DNA of 64,000 bases from Cervus elaphus (taxonomy: Eukaryota > Chordata > Mammalia > Artiodactyla > Cervidae). The first letter of the stretch is position 1, and the number at the start of each line of letters is the position of its first letter. The notes beneath the pieces are model-generated. The model did not search any database. It was given only the letters and a program-made list of their open reading frames with translations, and was not told where the DNA came from. Where the stretch lies: positions 127,631,669 to 127,695,668 of the forward strand of contig NC_057819.1 of NCBI RefSeq assembly GCF_910594005.1, in the 5' to 3' direction. Made by a program: the position numbers and the translations under genes. Shown here piece by piece: positions 37,501-46,263 of this stretch.

Positions 37501-39562
37501 TGGGGGCACACGGGCAGCGAGGTGGGCACCCACATGAGGTGGGGGGCCGGGGCAGCTAGGGGGACCAGCACACAGGCCTGCTGCCCTTCTCCCCCTCCCA
37601 CAGCTGCCCACGTTCTCCCCAGCACCAGGCAGGATGCTGCCCCAGGGCTGATGCTGCCGCCTCCAGGGTCAAATCCAAAGACCCTGGCCCAGCGTGCGCC
37701 CGCCTCCATCCTGCTCCAGCCCCAGTCAGGCCTCCCTCCAGCAAGCTGTCCCCCTGCCTTCTGCCTCAGCACCGTTGTGAGCCTTCGGGCCTCTGATCAC
37801 AGCCATCCTGTGGTCTGGAAGGCAACTTTTCCTACAGCCTAGCTCAGGGACTATCAGAATGCCACATTCTCATAAGCAGAGTTCCAGGCTGCTGCCTCCA
37901 AGAAGCCTTCCCGGAGTCCTTCTGTTGGAATTCCAGTCTCCTTCCTTTGTATCCCCAACACTTAACTGTCAAGCCTAGCAGAGCCCCTACTTCATGCAGC
38001 TTTGTACAGCTTTTTACGTGCTCTAAAATACACACAAATGTGCACATGAATACACACACACAGATGTCATGGTCGTCCCTTCCGCAGAGAGGGGATGGTC
38101 ACCAAGGACACAGTGGAGAGGAGACAAGAGCAAAAGACAGTGAAGGATGCCCATCGCGTCCCTCCTCCCTGACCTGAGGGGGCAGGATGTTCTGGGAAGG
38201 GGGTGACGAGCTTATGAAAAGTCAGGGTGATCTGGGGGAGTCCCCTTCTCCCCCCGCCTCTTGGACACAGGAATTGAGGCTGACCCATCCTGGGGTCTTT
38301 CACTGCCTCAAGGCTCCATGAGACTCTGCAACAAGGCCAAGCAGGCAGAACTCTCCAGAGGCGACATCACGACTGGACAGGGCAGACGGCTGTACCTACA
38401 GAGCGTGCAGCTGTCTCGTGGACCATCTTATGGTCAGAGAGGCAAGCAGTGCACGAGTGTGCCCCACAGAAGAGCTGCTGGGGTCCCCAGGAATATCCAG
38501 GACGAGGTGGACACCCCTTTCTGGGCCCCACCCCCGGGGTGACCTCAAAGCCGTAGACATCCACGACAGTGACGGTAGCCGTGCTGCCTGCCTCCGCGGG
38601 GGACGCCAGCCGCGCGTTGGCCCTCCTCAGAAGCCAGGCGAAGAGCCGTGCGTATAGGGCCTTGGCCAGGGTGTCCCTGGGGGCGTGGTGAGTGAGCCCC
38701 GTGCAGCAGGGGCCAGGCCTGCTCCCGGCTCTCTCCTGCTCCCAGAGCTACCTGGCATCGACGGCGCTTTCCACGGGCAGGGATCTTGAGACCTGGCCAC
38801 AGGGCGTCTCCTGAGGGCGGAGAATGCGCAGTTGGTTCGCCAGGCCCAAGGCCCACCCCAGGGCTCCCCGAGCCTTTGGGTGGTCTGCTCAGGCCCCCCT
38901 TGCCCAGGACCCCCAAGCTCACCGTGACCCTCCGGGTGACCGCCCCCTCCAGGCGCTCGGGTGGCACCCGCAGCAGCCGGGCTGCGGCATGGATCTCGGC
39001 CCAGCTGGACACGGCAGCCACCTCCTGGGACTCCCTCTGGATGGAGGTGGGAGGGAGCAGGGCGCGCTCTGCTTGTGGACTGGCTGCATCCCATGGACAG
39101 GGGCAGCACCACACTCAGACCGGCCAGGTGCCCGTGACCCAGAGGTAGACCTGGGCGGGGGGGCTGGCTCTGGAGTCTGAGGGCCTGAGTGAGGCCCCGA
39201 CAAGTCTCTTTCCCTCTCTGAGCCCCACTGTCTTGTTGTTAGAGGGGAAATAATAAGCTTTATGTGACGGTGTTCTCAGGAGCATTAAATGGACTTCCCT
39301 GGTGATCCAGGGGCTCAGATTCCACGCTCCCAATGCACGGGGCCTAGGTTTGATCCCTGGTCAGGGAACTAGATCCCTCATGCCATAACTAAGACCTGGT
39401 GCAACCAAATAAATATATATATATATAAAAAACTCTATGTAGGGAATCCCTGATGGTCCAGTGGTTAGGACTCTGCTCTATCACTGCTGAGGGTGTAAGT
39501 TTGATCCCTGGTTGGGGAACTAAGATCCTGCAAGCTGCTTGGTGTAGACTCCCCACCCAAAT

Positions 39563-39610
<48 letters not shown>

Positions 39611-42600
39611 GTGAAGTCCCAGGTACATCATAGCTGCTCAGTTAACGCCAAGCATCCGTCTTAGGGTGGTACCTTAGTGGGACAGGATTAGTACGGAGGC
39701 AGAAGACCCTAGTCTCAGCTTTCTCATTTATGAGATGGAAATCCATCCACTTTCCGGGACAGCGGTGAGGCCCTGCAGGTAGCCTCCCACACTCTGAGGT
39801 TACCGCTGCCCTGATGATGCAGACCAGCCAGACTGCCGATCCGGCGCCTCTGCGGAAGCTCACCTCTGACGAGGAAAAGCAGATGTTGCCCAGCTGCAGG
39901 ACAGAGGCCAGCACAGCCCAGACAGCGGTCAGCTCCTCGGCGCACAAGCCCAGAGCTTGCAGGGCCTTCACCAGTCCTGTGAAGTCCTGGGCATCGTCCT
40001 TGTCCTGGAGCCTGCAGGTGCGGCCCTGCCGAACACAGCAGGGCTCAGGGCTAAGGGGATGGGGCCAGGCCTCCCACGGCCTCCCTCGCCTAAACCCCAA
40101 GCGGGGACCCCTCCCTGGGCAGGCGCTGTCGACCGGCACCGGGGAGGGCCTCCCCTCACCTGGTTGAGGTAGTAGTAGGTCTCCGGCCCCTGCAGGGAGA
40201 GCTGTTCCCGTTCCATGGGGTCCAGCCCCGCCAGCAGCTCATAAAAAACATGGAAGCTCCGCTCAGCCTGGGCCTTGGGGGGAGAAGGACTGGCTTAGGG
40301 GGAGCAGTAGCCAGGTCTTGTGCCCCGGGGAGCAAGGACAAGCCCCCAGGGGAAGGCCAGCCGGGGGAACGAGGGGTCATAGCGCCTCCCTCTCCCCCGT
40401 GCTGGGAGCAGTGGGCTGGGGTCGCACCTGAAACACCACCCTTGAGGTCTCGAGCAGGTGATGTGACACAGAGGCACCTACGATGATCCCCCTGTGGGCA
40501 CAGGACACTGGGTGAGGGTGTCCAGGGTACACGTGGCCCGGGGCCCCTGCTCAGATGGGACCCACCGAGGGCTGGACCCAAGGGCGGCAGCCTCAGGTTC
40601 CCAGTCCGGGGAACTGGCCGTGGGTGCCCCTGCCCACCTGGACCCCCGTCACTCACTGCTGCAGGCAGAGGCCCAGGACCTGGCCGAAGCGGCTGGCGTT
40701 GGTGTTGAGGACTGTCTTGGCGTGGCCAAAGCTGCCGAGCAGGGGCAGCACAGTGTCCAGCTGGGTGGGCAGGGGGGACATTCAAGTACCTCTGGGCGCA
40801 GCAGCCCCTAATGGGGCATCCCAGGCGAGGACACTAAGTGGGAGCTCTGTCGGCCCATGGAGGGGTCGGTCTCCCCTGCCCCCGCGTAGGCGATGCCTGG
40901 GGCTGCCCCTGAGGAGAAGCCAGAGGCCTGAAGACCACTCTCCTGGCCCAGAGGAGTGGGAAGGTCCCTCTTGGATCCCTGGACAGTGGCGAGCTGCCCC
41001 TCACCCGACACCCTCTCTGCCTCGTCTGCTCCCGCTCCAGGCTGTGTAGGAACTGCACCATCTTTTTGGCCGCCTCTGTCTTCCCAGAGCCGCTATGCCC
41101 ACTGCAGGAGAGAAGGGCTGGCAGGGCCTCCAGGAAGGGGCACATGGGGTGATCCCAAATGAGCCCCAAAGCGGGGATATGCCCACTTGGAAGTGATACC
41201 CACCCTAAAGGAGGCTCCCAGAAATGCAGAAACAGAGCCGGGGCAGGGAGGCCAAACAAAACAAAAAGTCCCCAAGGTGCCTCGCTCAAGGGGCACGGTC
41301 TTAGCAAGTCCAGAGCTGCTGCCCAGCAGTGGACCAGACGGGCAGTTTCAAATACGGACCTCACATCACCCTCTTCCCGGCCCTCAGCGTGGCCTGAGGG
41401 CTCTGCCACCACTCACCCCAGAAGGATGCAGGTGGCCTGCCCAGTGCTCTCAGACAGGCTATAGGCCGATGCCACGACGGCAAAGATGTGTCTGGGGGAT
41501 GAGAGAGAAGGTTACCAGCAATGGGCACCTGGGGCCTCCTAGGTGCAGGCAGGTCCTGCCCACAGTCCCCTGGGCCTCAGTCAGTGTGACCTGCTGGGGT
41601 CTGGCCACCAGGCGGGAGCAGAGGCCTGGTGGGGCAAGTTCACGTACGGGGTGGTGTTGGGGGTCTTCCCAGGGCGGTAGCTGGCCAGGACCTCAGGTGA
41701 AAAGAGAGGCAGGGTCCGGCGGGGGTTCAGAGCGAGCAGGAGGGGCCCCCCGAAGGTCTGGGAAGAAAGCGAAAGCTCTCATCAGAATGTGGGGGGAGCA
41801 GGGTTCAGCACCCAGCCCAGGGAGAAGGATGGAGGGGGACACTCGGGGGAAGGGGGCAGTGGCGCCCAGAGGGCCCTTTGACTCCAGGGGAAAGGGAATC
41901 CCAGCCCACCACCCCCTCCTGGGTCCCCCGTACATAGATTCGGCCCAGGTGAAACCTCTTCTTGAGACACAGCAGCATGGAGCTGTCGCACACTGGCCTG
42001 CGGGGCGGCGGGGTGGAGGAGAGGGAAGTTGGGAGCAGAAAGAGATCCTGGGTTAGCCCTGCCGCTGGCGGCAGAGACACCTCCACCAAGTCCCGTGCCC
42101 TCTCCAGGCCCGTCCATAACACAGGGCCTCCCCACCCACCGCTGAGCAAGAGATCCCACCCTGGGCACTACAGGTAGGACCAGGCTGCTGACCCAGAAGA
42201 AAGCTTTGTGCCAGTTAGAGAAAGAAGGGGCACCTGGATTCTCACCCCTCAGCTGCCCCTTCCAGCCTGACGACCCTGTGTGGCAAAACCCCTGGGAAGG
42301 AGACCCTCCATAAAAACCGGAGGTTGGGTGTGACCCAGGCAGGGCAGGTTTGGGGCCGCGCCCGCTCACCACAGCCGGGCCAGGTCCTCGGTGTCTTCCA
42401 GGCCTTCCCCGACGCTCCTGCCCTCTGCGCCGCCAGGAAAGGGAGGCGCCCCAGGGCCCCGTGCGAGGCGAGGCTCCAGGTCCCTCTCCAGCGCCTCCTC
42501 CACCTCGTCCTCTGGCTCCCATCGATCCCTCAGGGACCCGCGGGGGCCAGGGCTCCCCTCCGGCCGCCGGCGGGTCTCCAAGGTGAGTCGGGGCAGCAGT

Positions 42601-44423
42601 GCTTCGGTGTCAAGCCCGGGGTCCTCGTAGGGGTCTGAGCACTGCGCCCAATGCACGGGAGCCGCGGCTCCCAAGGTCTCGGGCTCCGCTTCGCTGCTGG
42701 AGCCGCTCTCGTCCAGGGGGGACTCCTCGTGGGGATTCGGGCTGAGAGAGCCGCGGGGGGACCCGGCCATCCCTTCTACACTCGCCCTGCGCCCTGCGCT
42801 GTCCGCAGACGCCCCCCCACAGGACCAATCGCGCCCCTCCCCGGCGGGGGCGTCCGCGGACCCTTCCTCTGAGCTCCCGCGGCTCGAAGTACTCCCTGCC
42901 CCGTGGACCCTGGGGAACACCACGGCGAACTTGGCATCTGGAGTCGGGTCCTCATCCCCCGAAGGGTCGTGGGCTGGGCTTCTCGCAACCTGCGGGGAAC
43001 TCGGGCCGCCGCCAGGGGGAGGCCTCGGTCGCCCCCACAGCCCCGCGACGCCCGCCAGGCTCAGCGCTAGACGGCGGCGGCGCGGCCCCGGCCCGCGGCT
43101 CGTCCCCTCGCTGGTCCCGGGACCCCGCGCGCCGCCCGCGCGCCGCTGGAGCTGCAGCCGCAGCCACCGCAGGAACCCCAGGGCCCGCGCCACGCGCACG
43201 AGCCGGTCCTTGAGGCTGCAGCGGCGGGGACCGGCGGCCTGGGGAGCTGGGCCCGGCGGGGGCCTGGCGCGGAGCCTGCGGAGCGCCACTAAGGCGGCCA
43301 GCAGCGCTGGGGCCCGGGGCCCGTCACCCCCAGACCCCGCGTCGCTCACGCCCACCGCCTCCTGCGCCTTCCCCACGACCTTTCCAACCTGGCGGCGCTG
43401 ACCTCGGGCAGTCAAGGCCTCGGCTTTTTCGGGCGGGGCGCCCCTCGGCTCAGCTTCGAGCTGCACCCCATCCTCTCTTGTATCTCCGCCCTGCCTGGGG
43501 TCCTGAGAACCCCACGAGCTCCGAGGGCTGCAGGCGGGGCTGCCCTCCACGGGGCTGGAAGCTGCGGCTTTTCTCCCTGGGTCAGCCTCGCCGGCCTCAG
43601 GGGCCCCGCGGGTCGTTTCTGGGGCTGCCCCCGGGCTCCGTCCAGACCCGGCCCCCTCCTGACTCGAGTCTGGATCTGTCCCGGAATCCTCCGTCTCTCC
43701 CTGGGGCCTCGCCGCCGCCGATCCTTCTGGGCTCTGGGGCCGCGAGGGGGGCTTGTTGCTGCTGCTGGGGCCCTTGCTGTTCCGCTGCGCTCCTGGTGCC
43801 TCCAGTGCTGAGTCTGCGCTGGTTTGAGTGCCCCCCGAGCCCATGTCCGTTTGCTCCAAGTTGGGCCTCTGCTCTGGGGTCCCACCGCCCTGGCTGCGGC
43901 TCTCCTGGGCCTCCTGGGTTTCGCTGTCCAGGCAGGAGCTGGCCCCGTCTCCACCCGACGTGTTCCCATCGAGGCTCCGTGTCTCTCGGTGGCCCCGCTG
44001 AGCCGAGCGTCCTCGTCGTTTTCCCCTCCTTTTGCGGCTGTCGCGGTCGCGTGTCCTCCCTCCTGGGAGGAGACCCTTCTCCTCCAGGCGCTCGCCGTGG
44101 CCATCGCCCGGCTTGTCGCTCTCCTTAGCCCGGCATCCCCCAGGGGCGTGCCCGGGGCTTCGTCTCCCCTCGGCCTCTGGCGGTGATGGCCCTGCCTCTG
44201 CCCGTCTGCAGTTCCCGTTCTCCCCTACAGCGGGCTTCCTGTGGGCACTGGGGGGCTCCTGGCCTCGCCTGGCGCTGGGCTCCCTGTGGGCCTTACGGTG
44301 GCCCTTTCGATGTTCCCGGCTGGGCGCACTGCCTGCACTGGCAGACCCGGATTCCTGCTCCCCCGAGGGGGGCCTCCGGGGTCCCTCCAGGCGCTGGGGC
44401 GCTTTGCCCTTGCTCCTGCCCAT
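14529..44423 (-). CDS. MYO15B: MYO15B, unconventional myosin XVB, complete 64-exon coding region
   Basis: Joining 64 exons in phase gives 9141 bases, 3046 codons plus TAG, with no internal stop or frameshift. Order: N-terminal disordered extension (1-684), myosin head (about 685-1329), IQ neck (1330-1415), MyTH4 (1416-1667), proline-rich linker (about 1746-2235), FERM-like part, SH3 (about 2445-2534), MyTH4 (2535-2741), FERM (2742-3046). This is the MYO15A architecture. The start ATG 44423-44421 has a strong context (gaagccATGG). Sixty-two introns are GT-AG and one is GC-AG. Human MYO15B was first published as a transcribed pseudogene; here the frame is intact. A motor or cargo-binding role in actin protrusions is inferred from the family. 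Exons are listed in the domain entries below. The gene is convergent with RECQL5 and upstream-adjacent to LLGL2, same strand. Confidence 0.93.
16648..19326 (-). CDS. MYO15B: MYO15B exons 50-56: second MyTH4 domain
   Basis: Exons 19205-19326, 18968-19028, 18799-18871, 18340-18416, 17051-17127, 16835-16950, 16648-16742. Diagnostic runs: YTMQEFALRYFRKPQTL, MASLVRYSKAPIQESLISL, ALMQFMGDQ, ELDLLYGLLKLCQEKEDLRDE, VYCQAIKQVTGHPRP, RGWRFLSLLTGYVPPSNTL, YVTKFLQDWG. These match the MyTH4 core of MYO15A-like tails very closely. The 1.2 kb intron between 17127 and 18340 shows no further exon. Confidence 0.92.
19761..22275 (-). CDS. MYO15B: MYO15B exons 42-49: FERM-like lobe and SH3
   Basis: Exons 22163-22275, 21892-21951, 21084-21159, 20830-20948, 20576-20694, 20338-20479, 20023-20134, 19761-19918. 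The first six encode a FERM-like piece (RLFLRKEVFYPRENFGHP, CEQILRDTFAESCIRIS, VLAARDNWANYFSRLFPVS, AVSHRGLRLLKV, FLSELKK). Exons 48-49 encode an SH3 fold: YVIALRSYITDDHSLLSFQ, GDLIKLL, GWQFGSTGGRSGLFPADVVQ. Exon 47 ends AAG|gcaagt, a GC donor. If the donor at 19761 is skipped, reading continues 12 codons to a TAG at 19722, so a shortened isoform ending after SH3 is possible. Confidence 0.9.
20135..20337 (-). other. MYO15B: GC-AG intron of MYO15B
   Basis: On the minus strand the exon ends CTCAAGAAG and the intron begins gcaagt, otherwise a perfect match to the donor consensus. It ends in cctgcag. Joining here keeps phase 0 and links SELKK to DSGYVIALR. No GT donor nearby keeps the frame. Confidence 0.85.
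21531..21741 (+). mobile_element. Bov-tA-type SINE
   Basis: Sense copy starting gggctttcctggtggctcag, ending gactgagagactcacacaca. It is in a MYO15B intron. Confidence 0.93.
22726..26765 (-). CDS. MYO15B: MYO15B exons 29-41: proline/alanine-rich linker
   Basis: Exons 26693-26765, 26036-26197, 25666-25766, 25493-25569, 25289-25373, 25002-25091, 24720-24823, 24373-24621, 24064-24142, 23585-23692, 23248-23509, 23061-23151, 22726-22945. The first two finish a folded piece (WTTGEQFAGWIL, WSVSLHCGDSWRDLAGCDFV). The rest is low complexity: a Met/Pro segment (AMMPAPMPMMPAMG), a Gln-rich coiled segment (QLAAQQQDFINQQARIL), alternating Ala-Pro, acidic DEEPEEEEQ, and polyproline (PPPPPAPPLPPPWE). Two short helices recur in myosin XV tails: REIRNIIRMYQSRPGP and GPLQELFGQNPP. 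Exon 38 could also end three bases later (two nearby donors give the same phase). Confidence 0.85.
23747..23952 (+). mobile_element. Bov-tA-type SINE
   Basis: Sense copy starting agcttccgtggtggctcaga, ending gactgagcaactaagcacg. It is in a MYO15B intron. Confidence 0.93.
24462..24546 (-). repeat. MYO15B: Coding Ala-Pro repeat in MYO15B exon 36
   Basis: Imperfect six-base repeats (ggggct/ggggcc on the + strand) encode alternating Ala-Pro with Gln, Thr and Ser interruptions. Length variation would stay in frame if whole 6-base units are gained or lost. Confidence 0.75.
26993..29669 (-). CDS. MYO15B: MYO15B exons 23-28: first MyTH4 domain
   Basis: Exons 29613-29669, 29246-29303, 28914-29044, 27592-27687, 27255-27490, 26993-27171. 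Features: LGRLEIPAELAVMLKTAEG, DINQFPFSSFISIGFQ, LTKPLTRLDGENPQHALDI, then the helical core MLRLLADGSLAPWQEQTM and LRDELFSQLVAQLWRNPDEQ, closed by RGWALMAVLLSAFPPMHTL. This is the usual start-to-end pattern of a myosin MyTH4 (microtubule or actin-associated tail module). The exon 26 end was set at GTG|gtgagt (27592) because that donor is stronger than the one three bases earlier. Confidence 0.9.
27816..28020 (-). mobile_element. Bov-tA-type SINE
   Basis: Antisense copy, gttgctcagtcgtgtccgac to accatctaagccacaatgga. It is directly followed by a CHR-type SINE. Confidence 0.92.
28049..28350 (+). mobile_element. CHR/ART-type SINE, near full length
   Basis: gggcttccctggtggtccag at the start, the gccgcaactagggaaagctc middle, and an A-rich tail. 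It is in a MYO15B intron. Confidence 0.88.
30320..33247 (-). CDS. MYO15B: MYO15B exons 21-22: IQ neck
   Basis: Exons 33084-33247 and 30320-30413 encode about 86 residues with basic, aliphatic IQ-like segments (LHRGLRVCISHQRLR, MQAHVHGLQARKRYLRRR, AARPLLWRRRR). These are expected light-chain or calmodulin sites. The 2.7 kb intron between them is filled with L1, three CHR SINEs and a MIR. No extra exon was found there. Confidence 0.85.
30585..30890 (+). mobile_element. MIR split by an antisense CHR-type SINE
   Basis: MIR-like sequence (gaggctctggagccggccac, then cctctctgga) resumes as ttttcatcatctctaaaatg. Between them, 30684-30816 is an antisense CHR-type SINE with a T-run at its left end and ggagaattccc at its right. 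Confidence 0.7.
31172..31422. repeat. Long inverted repeat, 82-base arms, 87-base loop
   Basis: Arm 31172-31253 (ttttattgaagtatattggt...) is the reverse complement of 31341-31422 with about six mismatches in 82. Both arms and the loop belong to one artiodactyl repeat type present in head-to-head orientation. It lies in the MYO15B intron between exons 21 and 22. Confidence 0.85.
31430..32330 (+). mobile_element. L1 ORF2/3' fragment
   Basis: Contains the typical L1 string agagaaatgcaaatcaaaac, then the actggaagctgcccacactg region and the late ORF2 to 3' UTR pattern. Frames are broken. Confidence 0.75.
32330..32489 (+). mobile_element. CHR/ART-type SINE, short
   Basis: ggacttccctggtgtctcag to the tail cccagtgcagcc plus a 15-base A-run. 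It sits at the end of an L1 fragment. Confidence 0.85.
32537..32846 (+). mobile_element. CHR/ART-type SINE, near full length
   Basis: ggactttcctggtggtccag to caatgcagccaaaaaaaaaa. It lies 50 bases after another SINE of the same kind. Confidence 0.87.
33481..41997 (-). CDS. MYO15B: MYO15B exons 2-20: myosin head
   Basis: Exons: 41934-41997, 41648-41757, 41417-41491, 41005-41101, 40657-40760, 40428-40491, 40160-40273, 39864-40025, 38923-39036, 38752-38810, 38544-38676, 37404-37499, 37026-37157, 35923-36048, 34725-34802, 34400-34518, 34266-34308, 33990-34114, 33481-33598. Motor landmarks in order: P-loop GGHSGSGKT (canonical GESGxGKT), switch I NTNASRFG, FHVFYELLAGLD, LQLGNI, switch II DVYGFE, FEQLCNN-like LEQLCNN, ATDHTFLQKCHYHHGD, HYAGTVTYQVHKFLNRN, FIQCLNPNPGK, and the converter-like LRQAGILEAV. 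Switch I and II are kept. The P-loop Glu is His. The N-terminal SH3-like subdomain of a typical head is not visible. Confidence 0.92.
34925..35445 (+). mobile_element. L1 ORF2 fragment
   Basis: Reads from atctcacaccatggtaccaa through aaatggacaaaggacttgaa to agagaaatgcaaatcaaaac, the L1 ORF2 C-terminal order. It is broken and intronic in MYO15B. Confidence 0.8.
35555..35710 (-). mobile_element. MIR remnant
   Basis: cccattttacagatgaggac and the following bases follow the antisense MIR pattern. It is in a MYO15B intron. Confidence 0.65.
36447..36605 (+). mobile_element. CHR/ART-type SINE, rearranged
   Basis: gggacttccctggcaggcca, then an internal A-run at 36496-36508, then gggtttgatccctggtcaga. 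The A-run inside the element suggests a short element joined to a second one. Confidence 0.75.
39291..39432 (+). mobile_element. CHR/ART-type SINE
   Basis: ggacttccctggtgatccag to aaataaatatatat. It is in a MYO15B intron. Confidence 0.85.
39441..39562 (+). mobile_element. CHR/ART-type SINE
   Basis: gggaatccctgatggtccag to ctccccacccaaatatacat. It is followed by an (AC)n run. Confidence 0.8.
39563..39613 (+). repeat. (AC)n microsatellite
   Basis: catacatacatacacacaca and further AC units to about 39605, then atatatgtg. It is a likely polymorphic dinucleotide run at the tail of a SINE. Confidence 0.9.
42370..44423 (-). CDS. MYO15B: MYO15B exon 1: N-terminal extension
   Basis: A single 2054-base exon encodes residues 1-684. 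It begins MGRSKGKAPQRLEGPRRP and is rich in Gly, Pro, Ser, Arg and Glu, with no folded domain that I recognise. MYO15A also has a giant disordered first coding exon. A short run of large hydrophobics and basics (RVARALGFLRWLRLQLQR) lies near the middle. The last third is acidic (DEDPTPDAKF, LDTEALLPRL). It ends EGLEDTEDLARLW with the donor gtgagc at 42369. The exon is CpG-rich, which is why long open frames also occur on the + strand here. Confidence 0.9.
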
Positions 44424-44939
44424 GGCTTCCCGGTGTCTCTCTCCTCTTCTCGCCCCAGGAGCTGGCTGCTCACAGGCGTGCCCTCAGCAGCACACCACAC
44501 AGGCTCTGCGCTGATGGGGGCTACAGGCTCCATCTACCCGCCCCCACGTCTCCCGCCTTACCTGAGGGCATCAATAATGCAGGCGGCTGCTGGTCCTGAC
44601 CTCCTCGGCCAACAATACAGCAGAGGCCAATCAGGAAAGAAGAGCTGCAGGTGCGGACAAAGGCCATGGACAGGGCAACTGTGCTGCCCTGAGTTGCTGC
44701 CAGCCCGGCCAGCCTGGCACCAGGCCCGACCGAGGGGCCCGCGGTCTGCTCCTGCCTCACTGTTTTGGCATCAGGGGGTGGGGGCGGGTGCCAGAAGAAA
44801 CCATTTGGGCCATCCTCCTTGTCCTGGGGGGTTCTGGGGGGACCTGCCCTCCTTACTTAGCCCCTTGGAGGCTGGAACCAGGCTGACCTTGGTGCACAGC
44901 CAGAACCTAGCGAGGGTTGTTAGTTTTGTTGTTGTTCTT
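44424..44939. promoter_or_regulatory. MYO15B: Region upstream of MYO15B, probable promoter and 5' UTR
   Basis: GC-rich sequence directly upstream (minus strand) of the MYO15B start. I see no clear TATA box or conserved reading frame. Promoter role is inferred from position only; further non-coding exons cannot be excluded. Confidence 0.35.
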
Positions 44940-46045
44940 CTTCTAGATTGTGAAATATAATTTAAAGAAAACTGTATAAAACATAAATGTACACCTTGGG
45001 CTGGTGTAAAGTAAGTAAATGCTTCTTAGTCATGGAACATAATCAGACCCCAATAAATTTCTGAGCACCCGCACTTGTGTGTTGCTCTAATATTTAATTT
45101 TTTTGAACAGGTAGTCCAGAAGATGAAAGTTTCCCATTCCTGACCCACAGCTATTCATTTTCCCCTGAGGTTACCCATTTCTTGTGTTTCCTTCCAGAGC
45201 TATCCAGGCAGAGAAAAGCAAGTATTATTTTTCTCTCTGAGAATAGGTGGAAGCTTTTCTAGCTCATGGTGCTTCACTTTAACAGATTTTTCCTAACAGA
45301 TTATCTTGGAGATTTCATAATAGTAAAGATTTTTTTTAACAACTTCGTAATATTCCAGCAAATGAATGTGCCATAGTTTAACCAATTCTTTATTGATAGT
45401 GTGAAAATTAATAAAGGAAACACTCACTAAATGGAGGCCAGAGGCCAGAAGGGGGAGTCCTTATACACTTAACCAGTTCACCTCGATATAGATCCCAAGA
45501 GAAAAAAATGTACTTTGGATCTCAGGCAGGAAGTGACACAACTTTACTGCTGCCAGCTGGAGGAAGAAAGTTTTTCCCCTTGCCTGGCAATAGCTCAGCC
45601 AATGAGAAACTGTCAAACTAAGCCAATGAAAAGCTGCTATACTTCAAACTCCCAATTTCCTCCTATGGACTTTTTGTTTATAACAGCCTGTCCCAACTTC
45701 CCTTTTTCCTCTATAAAAGAGCTTCCTTTATAAAAAGTTTTCCTTCCTGCAGAGTTGCGTGTAGTTGGCATTAATTGCTGTCCCATGTTGTAATTCTTTG
45801 CTGGTAAAATAATTGGCTCTTTAAAATTATTTTAGGTTAACAGACTTTTACGACTGAAATGGAGGCTGCCTTCATCTAACCTTTTGCTTCAATTACGGAC
45901 AACATTGATTCCACCTGTGTCCAGGCTGAATCAATTCCTAGAAGTGGAATTGCTGGGCCATAGCGTGTGTGCTTTTGTATAACTCGGAGAGCTCCAAATA
46001 TTCCTCCGTGGAGGCTGTACCAGCTTACACTCCCATCAACAAGAG
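44940..46045 (-). mobile_element. Old L1 3' region, antisense, split by an LTR
   Basis: attgtgaaatataatttaaa at the left and gaagtggaattgctgggcca to tcccatcaacaag at the right are typical antisense L1M 3' sequence. Bases 45398-45903 interrupt it. Divergence is high. Confidence 0.6.
45398..45903 (+). mobile_element. Solo-LTR-like insertion
   Basis: A 506-base segment unlike its L1 flanks. It has CCAAT boxes (cagccaatgag, aagccaatgaa) followed by ctctataaaagagc, a TATA box, as in a retroviral LTR promoter read on the + strand. The 6-base repeat attgat lies at 45392-45397 and 45904-45909. No internal viral gene is present. I did not identify the family. Confidence 0.55.
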
Positions 46046-46263
46046 GGGAGACCACCCATCTTCACATGGCACTGAGGCAGGATATCATCCAACATTTTTG
46101 CCCCTCTGAAACATGACAAATCTCAGTGCCCCCACAGAACTCCTATGCCCCTGCTGACCTCTGACCTCTCCTCAACCGGGAGCCCCACCCAGAATCAGAG
46201 TTGGGGAGGTTGACATTCCAGGTTGTGGCACTTTCCTTGGAGGGGTCTCCAGTGAGCTCCTAC
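46046..46263. other. Intergenic, no feature seen
   Basis: Unique-looking sequence between the L1 fragment and the BovB insertion. No gene or repeat recognised. Confidence 0.4.

Noticed and set aside
36849..37772. 307-codon minus-strand open frame as a separate gene
   Set aside because: Two MYO15B head exons (37404-37499, 37026-37157) lie inside it. The rest is intron that happens to be open.
43412..44104. 230-codon second frame within MYO15B exon 1
   Set aside because: It is a by-product of the CpG-rich, low-complexity exon. The frame that joins in phase to the myosin head is the 685-codon one.
14529..44423. MYO15B as a pseudogene
   Set aside because: All 64 exons join in frame with valid splice signals and conserved domain residues. 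No disabling change was found.
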